A stretch of 64,000 bases of DNA from Hepsetus odoe (GCA_017165825.1 CM029392.1:17835960-17899959); one strand, 5' to 3'. Numbered from the stretch's first letter, positions 1 to 12,559 are shown. Notes: a model not told the origin generated them from the letters alone. Numbers and translations are program-made.

Positions 1-668
1 CACACATCCCAGGAAACAGGAACGGGAATGAAATCTTAAATTTCATTTACGAGGCATGGACTGTCACCCAGAGAGCGTTTCAGACTCAAAGACACGTCTT
101 CGGTAATATCTCACCGGGACAGAACGAGACGATGTCCACCGGTGATGTTCAGCACTGTGAAGCGTCTCTTCATGCTGGTGTCCCTTTATTCCTCCGGAAG
201 AGTATTTGGGTCATTCTTCACTCGACTGTGTTTTGCTTTAGGAGGGTGCAGGAGGGTGGAGTCCTTATTCGCTCAAAATTAAAACTTCAAAAAACAGTTT
301 CGAGTAAAACGTTCTAAAATCTGGATTTATTATTTTCAGGAAAATGAAAATCTGTCAGGCTGTTCTCAGTAACTTTAAAAGACCAACCAAGAAACAAAAA
401 ATACAAAAGAATATCAAATGAAGTGAAAGGAGCGGAAGAGCGGTTGTAGCAGCTCGTGGTGTTTGATTTGATTTGATTTGGATATGAAGAGAGAGGGAGC
501 TAAAAAAGCTGAAGTGGGTTTTTATAAATCTTTCAAGAGGAACAGGTTCACGAGCTGCCAGATCAATAAAACAAGACCCACAAACGTTTCTGAAGGAATC
601 CTCCTCCATCTTCACAACATCAACACAGAAAGACCAAGAAAGGAGGACACACCTTCACTCCTGCAACA
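1..668. other. Non-coding, nothing recognised
   Basis: This is mixed unique sequence, AT-rich at 270-470, with a short TTTGA run at about 461-480. I see no exon or repeat family here. Confidence 0.5.
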
Positions 669-1016
669 CCCCTCCGTCCACCCGTCCGTCTGTCCATCCA
701 CCCATCCATCCATCCTTCCACCCCTCCATCCACCCATCTGTCCGTCTGTCCATCCACCCATCCATCCACCCATCCATCCATCCATTCACCCGTTCGTCCA
801 CCCATCCATCCATCCTTCCACCCCTCCATCCACCCATCTGTCCGTCTGTCCATCCACCCATCCATCCATCCGTCCACCCATCTGTCCGTCCGTCCATCCA
901 CCCATCCGTCCATCAATCCACGCATCCATCCATCCTTCCACCCCTCCATCCACCCATCCATCCATCCGTCCACCCATCTGTCCGTCTGTCCATCCACCCA
1001 TCCATCCATCCATCCC
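669..1016. repeat. CCAT/CCAC/CCGT tetranucleotide array
   Basis: About 350 bp of ccatccatccac-type units interspersed with cgtctgtc and ccacccctc. An imperfect larger period is visible, in which blocks of cacccatctgtccgtctgtc recur. All frames are open on both strands only because the repeat lacks stops. The related array at 60990-61770 has the same motif mix. Confidence 0.95.
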
Positions 1017-2134
1017 AGCTCTAACTGGGATAGACCTCAATTACTTTTCCAACTTTTCCACCAACCGGGAACCGTCTCCGTCTCGAGCACCCTGAACAGA
1101 ACCTGTTCCCTGTTGTTGGAAAAAAGCTCTAAACCCACAGCTCTCGGAGGAAACACACACAGGCACGAGGAGGACATGTCCACTCCGCCCAGAAAGAAAC
1201 CAGACTGGGAAGAGAACCCAGGACCGAGACGAACACTCTAATCCAGGGGGCTGAAGTTAAAGGAGCACAGTGCTCATATTTATATGTCGCCAGATATTTT
1301 GGTCGTGACGGTGCAGAAAAGTAGGGCAGAGAAAACGGCCGTGTAAACCGTTCTGGGTTCCGGTTCAAACACCAGCACGGCGCTGTGTTAAAACAGGTTG
1401 GACGTGTGATCGGCGCCGACTGAAGCAGGAACAACGTTAACGCTGTGCGAAGCGGCCGCTTCCTGATTGTTTATGCCGCAGAGCTTCAGGACGGAAGTTG
1501 CCTTTAGTCCTGCTCACGGCCAAGTTCACTGGCAAGAAGGAACTACAGCAGCCGCCGCTCTTCTCTCCGAACGACGCCTCTATCTGCCAAGACAGAAATG
1601 AATAATCAATATGAGGGACTGCTTAATGAGGGCGCTACTGCCAGCGCCGTCCGGCCTCACTCTCCGCCGTTTGGGAAGGAAAACTGTCGATACTGGTTAG
1701 CGTCGGCTCGTTCGCTTTAAGGCGAGAATTCCAGACTGGGGAAGGTTTCCTGTTTGAAGTTCAGAGACTTTATTCTGACAGCGGATGAAACACTAACTTC
1801 TGGATCTTAAATCAGAAGGAGATTTCAAAAGTGGCTTCTCATCAGCAGCTCCAAAAAATGTGGTCGACCTTCTGCTTTATCGTTCCTTCATTTCATCTAG
1901 ACGAAGTGCAAGATATTGAGTCTGATTCCCTTCCCATTTTTTTCATTTTATGATTAATTTAAAGCAATTGTATTAAAATAAGTAAATAATAAAATAATAG
2001 TAACCTAAAACATTTAGGTTTTTAAAATGGAATTGCTGTCATACACATTAAACTGTCCTAAAAGCTTCAAAAGCTGGAATATTTGTATATTTTTTTGCTG
2101 AAACATCACTGATGTTAAACTTTCTATTCTATAA
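1017..2134. other. Unique non-coding, GC-rich then AT-rich
   Basis: Positions 1430-1700 are CpG-richer and include a NotI-like gcggccgc and a small inverted repeat, GGCGCT-(6)-AGCGCC, near 1631-1648. Positions 1900-2100 are AT-rich. No exon is recognisable. The 1430-1700 block could be a conserved element, but conservation cannot be judged here. Confidence 0.45.
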
Positions 2135-2341
2135 GGGGTGCTGGTGTTCTAGTGGTGGTACTGGTCTATGGACCTGTGGCTCAAGAGGTCCCAGGTTCGA
2201 ATCCCACCTCCAGCACTACCACCACTGGGTCCCTGAGACCCTGAACCCTGAGTGTCTCCAGGGGGGACTGTCCCTGTAATCAGGACATGGAGACACTCTG
2301 GAGAAGAGCGTCTGATAAATGCCGTAAATGTAAATGTAAAT
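2135..2341 (+). mobile_element. tRNA-derived SINE, family A
   Basis: The head resembles a tRNA, with tctagtggtggt (box A side) and GGTTCGAATCC (box B). A body with ctgagtgtctccagggggga follows, and the tail is gagcgtctgataaatgccg plus TGTAAA repeats. The tail matches a very widespread teleost SINE tail. It is about 205 bp and looks full length. Confidence 0.85.
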
Positions 2342-2459
2342 ACATGTTTCAGTAGAACAGAATAGAAAAAGAAAAGAATGACCGAAACGTCCTCGTCAAT
2401 GTGTGTTGACCTTGATGAACCTCTGCCTCGAAACATCTCCACCTGAACCCACCTGTGTT

Positions 2460-2600
2460 CAAGGTAAGTTTATTTGTGTAGAACACCATCATCCACATAA
2501 AAGAGCTAAAGATGTGAAATAAGATCTGTAAAGCAAGACTGAAGAACCCAGCTAAGAAAAGGCCCGATGTAGAAGCAGAGATCAAAGTGAACCCCACTAA
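2460..2600 (+). mobile_element. Degenerate fish dispersed repeat (caaggtaagtttattt type)
   Basis: It begins caaggtaagtttatttgtgt and continues with a diverged match to the common teleost sequence of the form 'aaggcaagtttatttatatagcac'. A better copy is at 14052-14165. Confidence 0.45.
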
Positions 2601-2643
2601 AGTGCAGGAACAGAGGAACTGTAATGTGATACTTCACTGTGTT

Positions 2644-2830
2644 GGGCTGGTGGAGGTCTAGTGGTCAGATACTCGCCTGAGCACCAAGAGGCTGCAGGCT
2701 CAAATCCCACCTCCTGCACCACCGGGCTCCGGAGTCCGACTCTTCGCCCCGAGCTGCTCCAGGGAGACTGTCCCTGTAATTAGGGGCTGGAAATCGTTCT
2801 GGATAAGAGCGTCTGCTAAATGTTTAAATG
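2644..2830 (+). mobile_element. tRNA-derived SINE, family A
   Basis: It has the same organisation as the element at 2135: ggtctagtggtcagatactc, a decayed box B (GGCTCAAATCC), ctccagggagactgtccctg, and the tail ggataagagcgtctgctaaa. Confidence 0.85.
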
Positions 2831-3886
2831 TCCTACACGTCGTTCGGTTCTGCCCCCGTTCTTGTGGATTAGTTCTTGCAAATCCCGACAGCCTGAGTGG
2901 AGCTGCGGGAAAAGAAAGCCGTGCCACCTGAGACGACTCCCACTGTTTGCAATAAGCCGGAGCGTGAAATTGCATTAAAAGCTGCGGCAGAGGTTTTGCC
3001 ACCTCTGTGCACCATGGAAGCTAAAATACATGCACTTCTCCACACCAGCCTAATGGGCACAGGGCCTGGTAGCACCACGGAGCAACCAGGCAGAGAATGT
3101 GAAGATGGCCGGCGGCTGCGGGGCAGGCTGGACTCACAGGATTGTGGGGTTTAATTAAAGCCCACTCAGGTTAATAGATTCCTCACAGCTGCTGAGGACC
3201 TCCCGTAGCTGGAAGGGAAGACAGACCTTGAATGAGAATTTGGTACAAGAAGAGGCTCCAGGTGCCACCATCAGAACAAAGCCTGGGCGCCTCTAAAGCA
3301 GAGCTCGTCACGGCGACTCGGAAGGAATTCTTCCAATTCAATCAGAATCCAGGAGCTGCTTCTGCCCATCCGGCCTGTCCGCGTCTTCACTAAAGCCAGA
3401 GGGACAGCGCCGAGCACGAGGCCCAAATCTGCACCCAGCTCAGCCTTCGGTTCAGCCCAACTCAAACTAAGGTCCAAGCAAGAATACAAAAACGTCTCTG
3501 GCTTTTTCCGCCTCTTTCTAACATTTCGGTAAAACGAGAGTCAAAGACAGGGACGATGCACGTGGACTCTTGTAAGAGACATTTTGTGTCTCATGTTGAC
3601 GTTATAGGACCCAACAAGACCAAAATCCCATCACAAACATCAAAAACATGACTTTTTATATTACTATATTATTTTATACCATTTCTGTTTTCAGGGCTCA
3701 GTAATTTAATAATGCGTGTTTACTGCGTTTCAGAAGAACTGTTTTAATGTTTGTTGTATTTTATAGAAACTGTATTTTTAAACAGTATGTAATTCAATTA
3801 GAGGGACTTCCGGGTTCAATTAAGGTTAAACAAAAAATGACGCCCTGCTGGGAGGAGCCATGAGAAGCAATCTAGATGGATGGAAG
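2831..3886. other. Non-coding, nothing recognised
   Basis: Unique sequence. Short ORFs near 2897-3154 (+) and 3271-3489 (-) show no recognisable domain and no splice context that I trust. Confidence 0.5.
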
Positions 3887-3968
<82 letters not shown>

Positions 3969-4173
3969 CTGACCAATAGATAGATAGATAGACCAATAGA
4001 TAGATAGACGGATAGACAGATAGACAGATAGATAGACAGACCAATAGATAGATAAACAGATAGATAGACAGACCAATAGATAGATAGACAGATAGACAGA
4101 TAGATAGATAGATAGACAGACCAATAGATAGATAGACAGATAGACAGACAGATAGATAGATAGATAGATAGAT

Positions 4174-4245
<72 letters not shown>

Positions 4246-4322
4246 CAGACCAATAGATAGATAGATACAGACAAATAGATAGATAGATAGACCAATAGAT
4301 AGATAGACACATAGACAGACAG
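3887..4322. repeat. GATA/GACA (Bkm-like) microsatellite
   Basis: About 435 bp of GATA with GACA blocks and recurring gaccaatagatagata interruptions, giving a loose higher-order period. The open frames rich in Tyr-Leu-Ser-Ile on the minus strand are repeat artefacts. Confidence 0.97.
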
Positions 4323-6389
4323 AGGCTCGTCTTTTCTGGGTGTTTGTGTCCATTTAGTCTGAAGCGGGTCTGGATGTTGGGAAGCTGATGGAGAATAACA
4401 ATCATGGAGGATCAACTCAGATGTTCAGACTAAAGGAAGCAGTCTGTCCTGAAGATGGAAGGAAGGAGGGATGTTTGGGGGGAAATGGAGGGAGGAAGCT
4501 GGTTTCAGCTCCAGACTGATTGATCTGCAGATGGATGTGTTTTGGATGAAAGCGTATTTCTCAGCTTTTTTTGTAAGAATGAAAATAGCAGCTTCATTTT
4601 GTTGTCACTGTTCTGTTATTATTCTGCCAGTTCCGCCCAGCGCTGTTCTCTCCTCCGTCTCTGCTTTGACTTTTAAATTCTTCCTCAAAGCACATTACAG
4701 TTCAATCCTTCCTCCCCTCCTCTCCCCACTACTCGCTCTTTCTTGTCCCCCAGGTTTGTTTCCTCTAGTTACCAGGTGATGGTCACCTGTCTCAGCTTCC
4801 TGTAACTGGTCTGAAAGTCTGAACCGTCAAAATTGGTTTTCACCCTGCAAACCAGCAAACACTGATCCAGATTTCGATCCAGATCACTTCTATTGATCGA
4901 ACCCCAGTTTGTTCCAGGACACACTGGACACCTGCTGTGTTAAACTTTAAGTCTGAAAGTTCAGACATGGTGGCTGTCAGAGCAGCTTCTAAGGAGGCTT
5001 TTCCACCTGCAGCCTTCAGTTTGAATGAAACCGTTTCTGTTTGACCCACTGGTTTGGTTCAGGTCAGAACACAGTAATCACAATAAATAATCGACCCAAG
5101 ATCCCCAAAAAATCAGCCTGGAACCTGCATCATCTGACGAGAAAGCAACCAGACCAACCTGAACCAAGTTCTTTCTGTTCACGTCAGAAGGTGCTGAAGA
5201 TCAATTACTTCCCATTCTCGGTTCAGGCGTCTCTTCCTGAAATGTTCTGATTGAAATCCAGCACATCAGGACACTGAGGCTCCTTTCCATCCTGCAGTTT
5301 AAACAAGTGAAGTTCAGAAAGCTGAACACAGTCAAGAGTCCAAACGCGCTGAACAATAAACAAGAAGAACAAAAACAAGATAACAATTCAAATAATAATT
5401 ATTATTAAAAAAAAAAAAAAAGTAAAACCTTAAAAGCTTTTGGCCATGCTATAATACACAGGAAGTAAAAAAGAAAAATGTGCCTTTATTTCTATTTGAA
5501 TCGTTTTTTATGTATTTTGTCATTTCATTCGTTTATTTTATTGCTCAGCACTTTGAGACCCTCGTCTTTGAAAAGCTTTTTAAATAAACGTTATTGTCAT
5601 GATCTCTGTAATTATATCTACGTGTTAATATTCTGAAACCTGTGAACCTGTGAAAGCCACCTTTAGAAGAACAGAGACACGTCTAAACGGTCCACCTTAA
5701 ATCCATCCACCCTTTTCATTACAATCAATCCAAGCACTGGTTTTACGTGAGTGCTGCTGAATCCAGCAACGTGAACTGGCTTCCCGTCTCTGCCCTCACT
5801 TTAAACTCCTAACAGGCTGAAGAAGCCCATCCACCCAAAAGCCTCGTGTGCTTTTATCTCTGTGATGTTGAATTTGTGATGATTTGCTCTTTTTTCGCAT
5901 TCTCATCTATCTTTTCCAATTAAATCAAAACATAAGGCAGGGAAAAAAACTGTATTTGCGTTAAACTGCAGCATCCCTTCATCCGTTTTGACTTGGTGGA
6001 GTCTCCCAGGATCCAAAAGTGCATTTTCACTTTACCAGCACTATTAATATCTCCCCCTGGATCCCTTCAAAAGCCGTCAGCCTCGCTGACTCTGCCTCAG
6101 ACGTGGCAAAGAGAAGCCTCTCATGTCTGAAGCGTTTCTCCCAAATCACTGCGTTTAAACATCTAATACAGCCTGAAGTTCGCTCTTAAAGAAGGAGCTG
6201 AAACAGTTTTAAAGGAAGTTCATTGATCTAAGGAGACCCACTCAGCTTGACCTATGAACTGTTCTTCAGAGAGAAATCATGAATATTCAAATGAGCAGGA
6301 CTCCATTGGCCAGCTCGACTAAAGGAACCTGCAGGTAATTGCAAACGGCAGTTGCTCCCATTCAGGGGTCTCCGCACCAGATTGTCCAT
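4323..6389. other. Non-coding, nothing recognised
   Basis: Mostly unique sequence. It holds a poly(A) run at about 5406-5422 and AT-rich DNA at 5390-5640. No exon is supported. Confidence 0.5.
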
Positions 6390-6530
6390 CTCCATGTCTT
6401 CCTGTCCTCTGCTCATTCCTCTTTCACACTGTCCCCCTGCATGTCCTCTCCCACCATGTCCATAAACCTCCTCTTTGTCCTCCCTCGTCTCCTATGGCTG
6501 GCAGCTCCGTCCTCAACATCTTTCTCTCAG
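6390..6530 (-). mobile_element. LINE 3'-end fragment
   Basis: On the minus strand it contains the recurring block encoding a degraded RRRFMDMVGEDMQGD-type peptide. That is the C-terminal tail of an RTE-like fish reverse transcriptase, as seen also at 8373, 17961, 26697, 30632 and 32136. It is 5'-truncated, with no intact coding. Confidence 0.65.
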
Positions 6531-7892
6531 TAACTGTTGGTTCTTCCAATTGGGAATGATGTAATGGAGTTATCAAGCAAAAGCTGCAGAAAAGTTCTTG
6601 CAAACCAAAATCTGTTTCTTACAATCCTGTCTCTACAGGACAATTTTCTGGACCCCGTGACCTGGTTTTTCTACACAGTGAGACCTTATACAGACAGGTG
6701 TGTGTCTTATAACATCTGATGAAGTCATTCCAGCCCAGGTAGACTCCAAACAAGTGAAACATCTCAAGGAACACTGAAGAAGGAGGATGATCCTGCAGGC
6801 ATCAGAGGAAAAGTCTGAAAAGCCTGATTTCACTTCCATGATACATCACTAATGTCTCTGTGATTTCATCACGAATGTCTTTCCAGTAAAGTGTTTCTGA
6901 AAGGCTGAACGGTTTGTTGTTGTTCAGTTAGGACTGACATTCCTGTCCTCAGTTCAATCCTCCAGGGTCTTTCTCCCAGCCAAGAACAGGGGATTGATAA
7001 ATTGAGGGATCAGACAGGCTTAGTGCTCAGCTAGTCTGACGACCACTTTCTTCCTTTTCCACCTCCGTCCCTCCCGAGAGCGTTGGAGGGAATGAGTGAG
7101 AGTGAAAGCAGGACTGAGAGTGAATGAGCAAAGTTACAGGTGTGGGATGGGCAAGCGTCTCAAGTGCTGAAGATTCCTCCACTGCTCTGCAGCCTGATTT
7201 ATCCGACGTGGCAAGAAAACGAGAACTTTAGCACTTGTTAAATAATTGGAAGAGAAGAGAGAGAGAGAGTCCACCAATTACACACCAGCAGACACATTAG
7301 TGTTTCCCCCACCATTAAATACCCACCCTGGATGAGATTATTCAGACAGCAGGACAGAATCAGGCTGATTGTGATGATCATTAATGACCCAAGTTCTCAA
7401 ACTACTTTTAAAGAGTGACTTAATTCTGATCCCAGTTCAGATCCACTGATAACTATGTGGCCAAATCCACAAATATATCTGAACATTTGACTGCTGTGTG
7501 TTGTCATGGTTGCTGTTCATCTCAGAAATGGTTGGTCCTTAAAGAGATGTGAATAACTATTGTTCTCCATAGAGTGGTAACATGTTCTCCAAGTGTTTCT
7601 CCTTCTTCTGTAGCTTCGAAGGAATAACGCCACTTTCTGTGTTCTGACGATGCACTGCGAGGCTCAACCGTGTGGAATTGTCCCGTTAAATATTTATGAC
7701 CTTTTTCTGTTTGAGGCACCAAGTTCTCTGAGGAGCTACAGGAAACTAAACTGCCCCTACAGGGCATCACATGCCCTCCATCACATGAAGGAAGAGGAAA
7801 TCTCATCTTCCTGGAACACTGTACTCACATGAAGCCCGTGGACCGATGAGCGCATTGTGTCGTAGTCACAACGAGGGTCGAAGTGAGAGGCG
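6531..7892. other. Non-coding, nothing recognised
   Basis: Unique sequence with a short GA run near 7253-7270. The ORFs at 7522-7832 have no recognisable features. Confidence 0.5.
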
Positions 7893-7936
7893 GCCGAACC
7901 GCCGAACCGCCGAACCGCCGAACCGCCGAACCGCCG
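7893..7936. repeat. GCCGAACC octamer repeat
   Basis: Five perfect 8-bp copies of GCCGAACC plus a partial copy. It is a very GC/CpG-rich island in AT-richer surroundings. Confidence 0.95.
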
Positions 7937-8325
7937 TATTAATGATCGCTTTTTTGAGGATCTGTGACCAAATGAACACTGGAGAGCGCTGCCCTCGTCA
8001 GACTCCATGAAGGTAGAGTGGGCGGGATCATGACCCCTGCATCATCACTACAGTAAACAGTGCCGAGACAGAGGGCCCCGGTGTCGCCGTGACGACCGAG
8101 ATGTAATTACACTGATGTGATTGCGTGTTAAAAGGTCCTGCTCTTCAGAGCGAGAACAAAAAAACAAGAGGAAGCTGAATAAATTCAGAGGAGGGGGGTT
8201 AATAAATCCTCTTTCACTCTTTCTTCACCCTCATGCTCTCCCTCTCTCCTCTGGGAAAACATTCGGGCTCACAATTAACCTTCATGTGTCTCCCTGTAAC
8301 ACGAGCGCTGTCTTAAAGGAGAGGT

Positions 8326-8372
8326 GGAAGTGAAAGTGACTATGTGTCATTGTGAACACACAGCACACCGAG
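8326..8372 (-). mobile_element. SINE family B fragment abutting a LINE
   Basis: The sequence gaagtgaaagtgact..tgtcattgtgaacacacagcac is the 3' end of SINE family B read in reverse, as at 27219, 38148 and 60312. The LINE 3' end starts directly after it, so one element appears to have interrupted the other. Confidence 0.6.
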
Positions 8373-8713
8373 ACGAAAAGGCAGGAGGCGGAGCTGGAGG
8401 TATCAGAGTTAAAGATGCTGAGATGTTCGTTGGGTGTGACGAGGATGGACAGGATTAGAAATGAATATATTAGAGGGACAGATCAGGTTGGACGTCTTGG
8501 AGACAAAGTTAGAGAAGCAAGGTTGCGTTGGTCTGAACATGTCCAGAGGAGAGACGAGGAGTATGAGGAAGATGAGGAAGATGAGGAAGACCAAAGAGGA
8601 GATTTATGGACGTGGTGAGAGAGGACATGGAGATGGTTTGAAGGAGAAAAATGGAAGAAACGGGGAACAGCCGAAAGAAGAAGAAGAAGAAGAAGAAGAA
8701 GAAGAAAAAGAGC
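8373..8713 (+). mobile_element. Truncated RTE-like LINE 3' end with GAA tail
   Basis: It encodes MDRIRNEYIRGTDQVGRLGD then KVREARLRWSEHVQRRDEEY, the C-terminal end of a non-LTR reverse transcriptase common in fish, followed by gatttatggacgtggtgagagagg. It ends in (GAA)n at 8675-8712. RTE clade is my best guess. It is heavily 5'-truncated and frame-shifted by a GAG/GAA-rich insertion (about 8555-8600). Confidence 0.75.
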
Positions 8714-8845
8714 TGTACTGATACCGAGGGAGGAAAGTGTGTGTCTTTAGTCACAAACAAGGACGAAAACTGAGGAATGGAAGAATCTAATGTCATGAAC
8801 AGCACATGTACACGGAACTCATACATCTCATTTATCTCTATCTCA

Positions 8846-8884
<39 letters not shown>

Positions 8885-8891
8885 ACACACA

Positions 8892-8930
<39 letters not shown>

Positions 8931-8932
8931 AC
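8846..8932. repeat. (CA)n microsatellite
   Basis: About 85 bp of CA with a few interruptions (cat, caa). Confidence 0.98.
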
Positions 8933-9343
8933 GATGTCCAGAGGTGGTGCTGACTCAACCATTTGTCACGCCTCCCCGTCTTCATGCAGGTGCAGGTATT
9001 AAGGCCTGATCTTCTCCTCACGTTGTGCTCCATAACGCTCCATAACGGCCCAAATCCAGATCATGCACCGCAAACCGCCAGGTGAGAAATCAAACCGCCG
9101 AGAAATAAAAACCTCACTACTATCAGAAAACTGAAGTGGCGCTCAACACCTGCCGACTCGCTTTAACTCCAAGGACTTTCTCCTGGAAGCTTCTGCAGAT
9201 CTAAACCTGCAGACTTTCCTTCACAGAGAAACGAGTCCCATTCTTCACTTCCGTCTCCAGAATCAGGAGCTGAACGACTCAGCCGTTCTGTACTCGTTTA
9301 TCTGAGAGATGAGTAACGGATTGGCTTCCCTGCAGGTATTATG
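8933..9343. other. Non-coding, nothing recognised
   Basis: Unique sequence between a CA tract and a polypurine tract. No exon is visible. Confidence 0.5.
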
Positions 9344-10545
9344 TGGGAGGAGAGGAAAGGAAGAGGAAAATGAAAAGAGGAGAAACAAATACAGGAGAAA
9401 GAAGAAAAAGAAGGAGAGGCAATGAAGAGGGAGAAAATTAGAAGGAAAATGGTAAGCAGTAGAGAGAAAAAAAAGAAATGAATGAGAAGACGGAGAAAAT
9501 GCAGAGATTAGAGGAAAGGAAAAGTAGGAGGAATGAAGATGAGAGATGAAAGAAGAAGCAGAGAAGGAGGAGGAGGGACAGGAGAAGGAATGGAGAGCAA
9601 AACAAAAAAGGAAGTGAAAAAAGGCAGGAAGAGATGAAGAGAGAGGGTAAAAGATGAGAAAGAACAAGAGAGCAAGAAGAGGAAGGATGAAGAGGAAAAG
9701 AAAGAGAACAAGAGAAAAAAGAAAATGACAAAAAAGAAAGAGAAGACTGAAAAAAACTTGGACAAGAAAAGGATGAGAAGGTGGAAGAAGAAGAGAAGGT
9801 TAATGGAAAGAGAGAGGACAGGAAAAGAGAAAGGACAGGGGAAAACAAAGAAGGAGAGTAGAAAAGTGAGAACAGATGTGAAGGTGAAGAAGAAGAAGAA
9901 GAAGAAGAAGAAAAAGAAGAAAAGAAGAAAGAAGTCAGTAAAATTAAGCAACAGGCAACAAGAGAAAGAACAAGAGAAACAGGGAGGACAGGAGGAAGGA
10001 GAAGACAGAAGGAATTGAGTGTAGAGGACAGGAGAAAATATTGAGAAAAAGAGGTGGATGACAGAAGAGAAAGGACAGGAATATGAGAGGATGGGAAAAG
10101 AAGGAGAAGATAGGAGAAGAAGATAAGGACAGGAGATGGAGAGGGCGGCAGAAGAGGAAGAGGACAGCAGAAGATGGAGAGGACATCAGAAGATAGAGCG
10201 GACAGGAGAAGATGGAGAGGACAGCAGAAGATGGAGCGGACAGGAGAAGATGGAGCGGACAGGAGAAGATGGAGAGGACAGCAGAAGATGGAGCGGACAG
10301 CAGAAGATGGAGCGGACAGGAGAAGATGGAGCGGACAGGAGAAGATGGAGCGGACAGGAGAAGATGGAGCGGACAGGAGAAGATGGAGAGGACAGCAGAA
10401 GATGGAGAGGACAGGAGAAGATGGAGCGGACAGGAGAAGATGGAGAGGACAGCAGAAGATGGAGAGGACAGCAGAAGATGGAGAGGACAGGAGAAGATGG
10501 AGAGGACAGGAGAAGATGGAGAGGACAGGCTGAAATGAAGGAGCC
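9344..10545 (+). repeat. 1.2-kb polypurine tract
   Basis: The plus strand is almost uninterrupted A/G with scattered C/T. It includes (GAA)n at about 9883-9931 and a 19-bp minisatellite at 10130-10530. Long ORFs on the minus strand (Ser/Leu/Phe-rich) are composition artefacts. Such tracts can form triplex DNA and often cause assembly problems. Confidence 0.93.
10130..10530 (+). repeat. 19-bp minisatellite, about 20 copies
   Basis: The unit is GGACAGGAGAAGATGGAGC, with variants GGACAGCAG and GGAGAGG. Because 19 is not divisible by 3, the same peptide (RTGEDGADRRRW type) appears in all three plus frames. This shows that the ORFs come from the repeat and not from selection. Confidence 0.95.
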
Positions 10546-10599
10546 ATGAAATCAAAATGTGAGATACCCTCGGCATAAGACTTGCCACACATGATCATC

Positions 10600-10601
<2 letters not shown>

Positions 10602-10658
<57 letters not shown>
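10602..10658. repeat. (TG)n microsatellite
   Basis: About 57 bp of perfect TG. Confidence 0.98.
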
Positions 10659-10660
<2 letters not shown>

Positions 10661-10752
10661 AAAGCAGAAGTAATTATTTTCATTACGTCAAACGCTCGCT
10701 GTCAGAGGGGGCAGCTGTTTACTCAGATAAAAGCAAAGGGTTGTTCTATGCT

Positions 10753-11038
<286 letters not shown>

Positions 11039-11107
11039 CATGAGAGAAATACAGTAAACTCTGTTTGGTGTCTCTGTTCGTATTAATAACGAGTGTTTTT
11101 AGTTCTT

Positions 11108-11615
11108 AAAGGAAGCTCCAGTGTAAACTCATCCAGACCGGGTCCAGAGTTCTCTCCAGTGCTGGTGGACGGACGGACGTCCCAAATCTATGTATTTTCT
11201 GTCTCCCAGTGAAGTGTCTCTGTGTGTCTCTGTGTGTGTCTCTGAGCGTTTCTGTGTGTCTCTGTGTGTCTCTGGCGTGTGTCTCTAGGCTGTCTCTGAG
11301 CGTCTCTGAAAGTCTCTGTGTGTCTCCTGAGTGTCTCTGTGTGTCTCTGTGTCTCTGTGTCTCTGAGTGTCTCCTGAGTGTCTCCTTGTCTCTGTGTGTC
11401 TCTGTGTGTCTCCTGGAGTGTCTCTGTGTCTCTGAGTGTCTCTGTGTGTCTCTGTGTGTCTCTGTGTGTCTCTGAGTGTCTCTGTGTGTCTCTGAGCGTC
11501 TCTCAGTGTCTCTGAGTGTCTCTGTGGGACGGTGATGATGGTAAAATAGTCCATCTGAACTAAATCTCTGTTCTTCGTGTCCCTCCACCATGAACGGGTT
11601 CAGTTTAGTCCAGAA
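11108..11615 (-). repeat. Dispersed repeat family X, copy 1 (tandem core expanded)
   Basis: On the minus strand it reads ctgaacccgttcatggtgga, ggacacgaagaacagagatt, tagttcagatggactatttt, a block of AGAGACACAC/AGAGACACTC 10-bp units (11214-11525), and then a unique 3' flank with gggacgtccgtccgtcc. The flanks match copies at 21702, 34321 and 62484. The core length differs between copies. Confidence 0.88.
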
Positions 11616-11625
11616 TCAGAAGTTC

Positions 11626-12559
11626 TGAGAAATCCACTAACAGAAAGTTCTGCTAAACCAAACTGTTTTTATCTGATTTTAAATTTGCTAACTGCAGTTT
11701 CTGAGGGATGTTGGTGAGCAGTGTGTTCCAGAGTTTTGGGGAACACTAAAGGTTCTACTTTACTAAAGGCTACGTAAGGTTCTCCGGTTCTTTGATGTTT
11801 GATACTTGGATGGTGAGTAAGCAGCCCCCAGCAGTAATGAGAGTAATAATTAGATCAGTAGTAGTAAAAGTTTACAGTTCAGTTCATTAAAAATGAACAC
11901 TGAAGAAGAGAATCATGAGGAAACTGAGGATTCACTCTGGAAAATGAGCTTTTCTATATTTTACCTTCAACATTTGAAGAAGAAAGGATAGGTTTACTTT
12001 TGTATTTTATTCAAATTATTATTAAATTGTTATTAAAGTATTCTCCCAAAACTCTTTCTAATCCAGGCGACGACTGCAAACTTCTTTTCTCGGTCTCGAT
12101 CTGCCCAAATTAATTTCAGTGGAAAATAATAAAGAATATATATATTTTATATAATATATAAAAGATATAAACCAACGATCGGACTTTATTGTTCAGAGCA
12201 GCCAGACAGTTGTTAAGAGATTCTGAGGTTGCCAGGCGACAGGAGCGACCAGATCACATGACGTTCGATTCATTCTTCACAGTCACATTAGGCCACACCT
12301 TCACAGACCAGGTTCTTCAAAGGACGTGGACTCTGAACTGAGACACACCTGCACTCGGTTTCATTCTAGGGGACAGTTTCATCTCTACAGCTCTACAGAC
12401 TCCGGATCCGAGCCCCTAATGATCAACAGAACCTCCCCTGAACCTGGAAGCAGAAACCGCAGGAGGAACTGACACCAAGAAGAAGAACCCGTCCTCCGGT
12501 TGAAGAAAGTCTGGAAAATGGACACGTTTAGATAATTAAACCCAGAGAAGATTCCAGCA
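11626..12559. other. Non-coding, AT-rich
   Basis: Mostly unique sequence. An AT-rich run (tatatattttatataatata) lies at 12135-12170. No exon was seen. Confidence 0.5.

Noticed and set aside
1631..1648. Small inverted repeat GGCGCT-6-AGCGCC as a regulatory hairpin
   Set aside because: Six-base arms are expected by chance in a GC-rich segment of this size.
2135..2210. Functional tRNA gene
   Set aside because: Box A and box B-like sequences are present but the cloverleaf is not complete, and the unit continues into a SINE body and tail found repeatedly in the window.
9438..10598. 386-codon ORF on the minus strand
   Set aside because: It lies wholly in the polypurine tract and 19-bp minisatellite; Ser/Leu/Phe/Pro composition only, with similar ORFs in the other frames.
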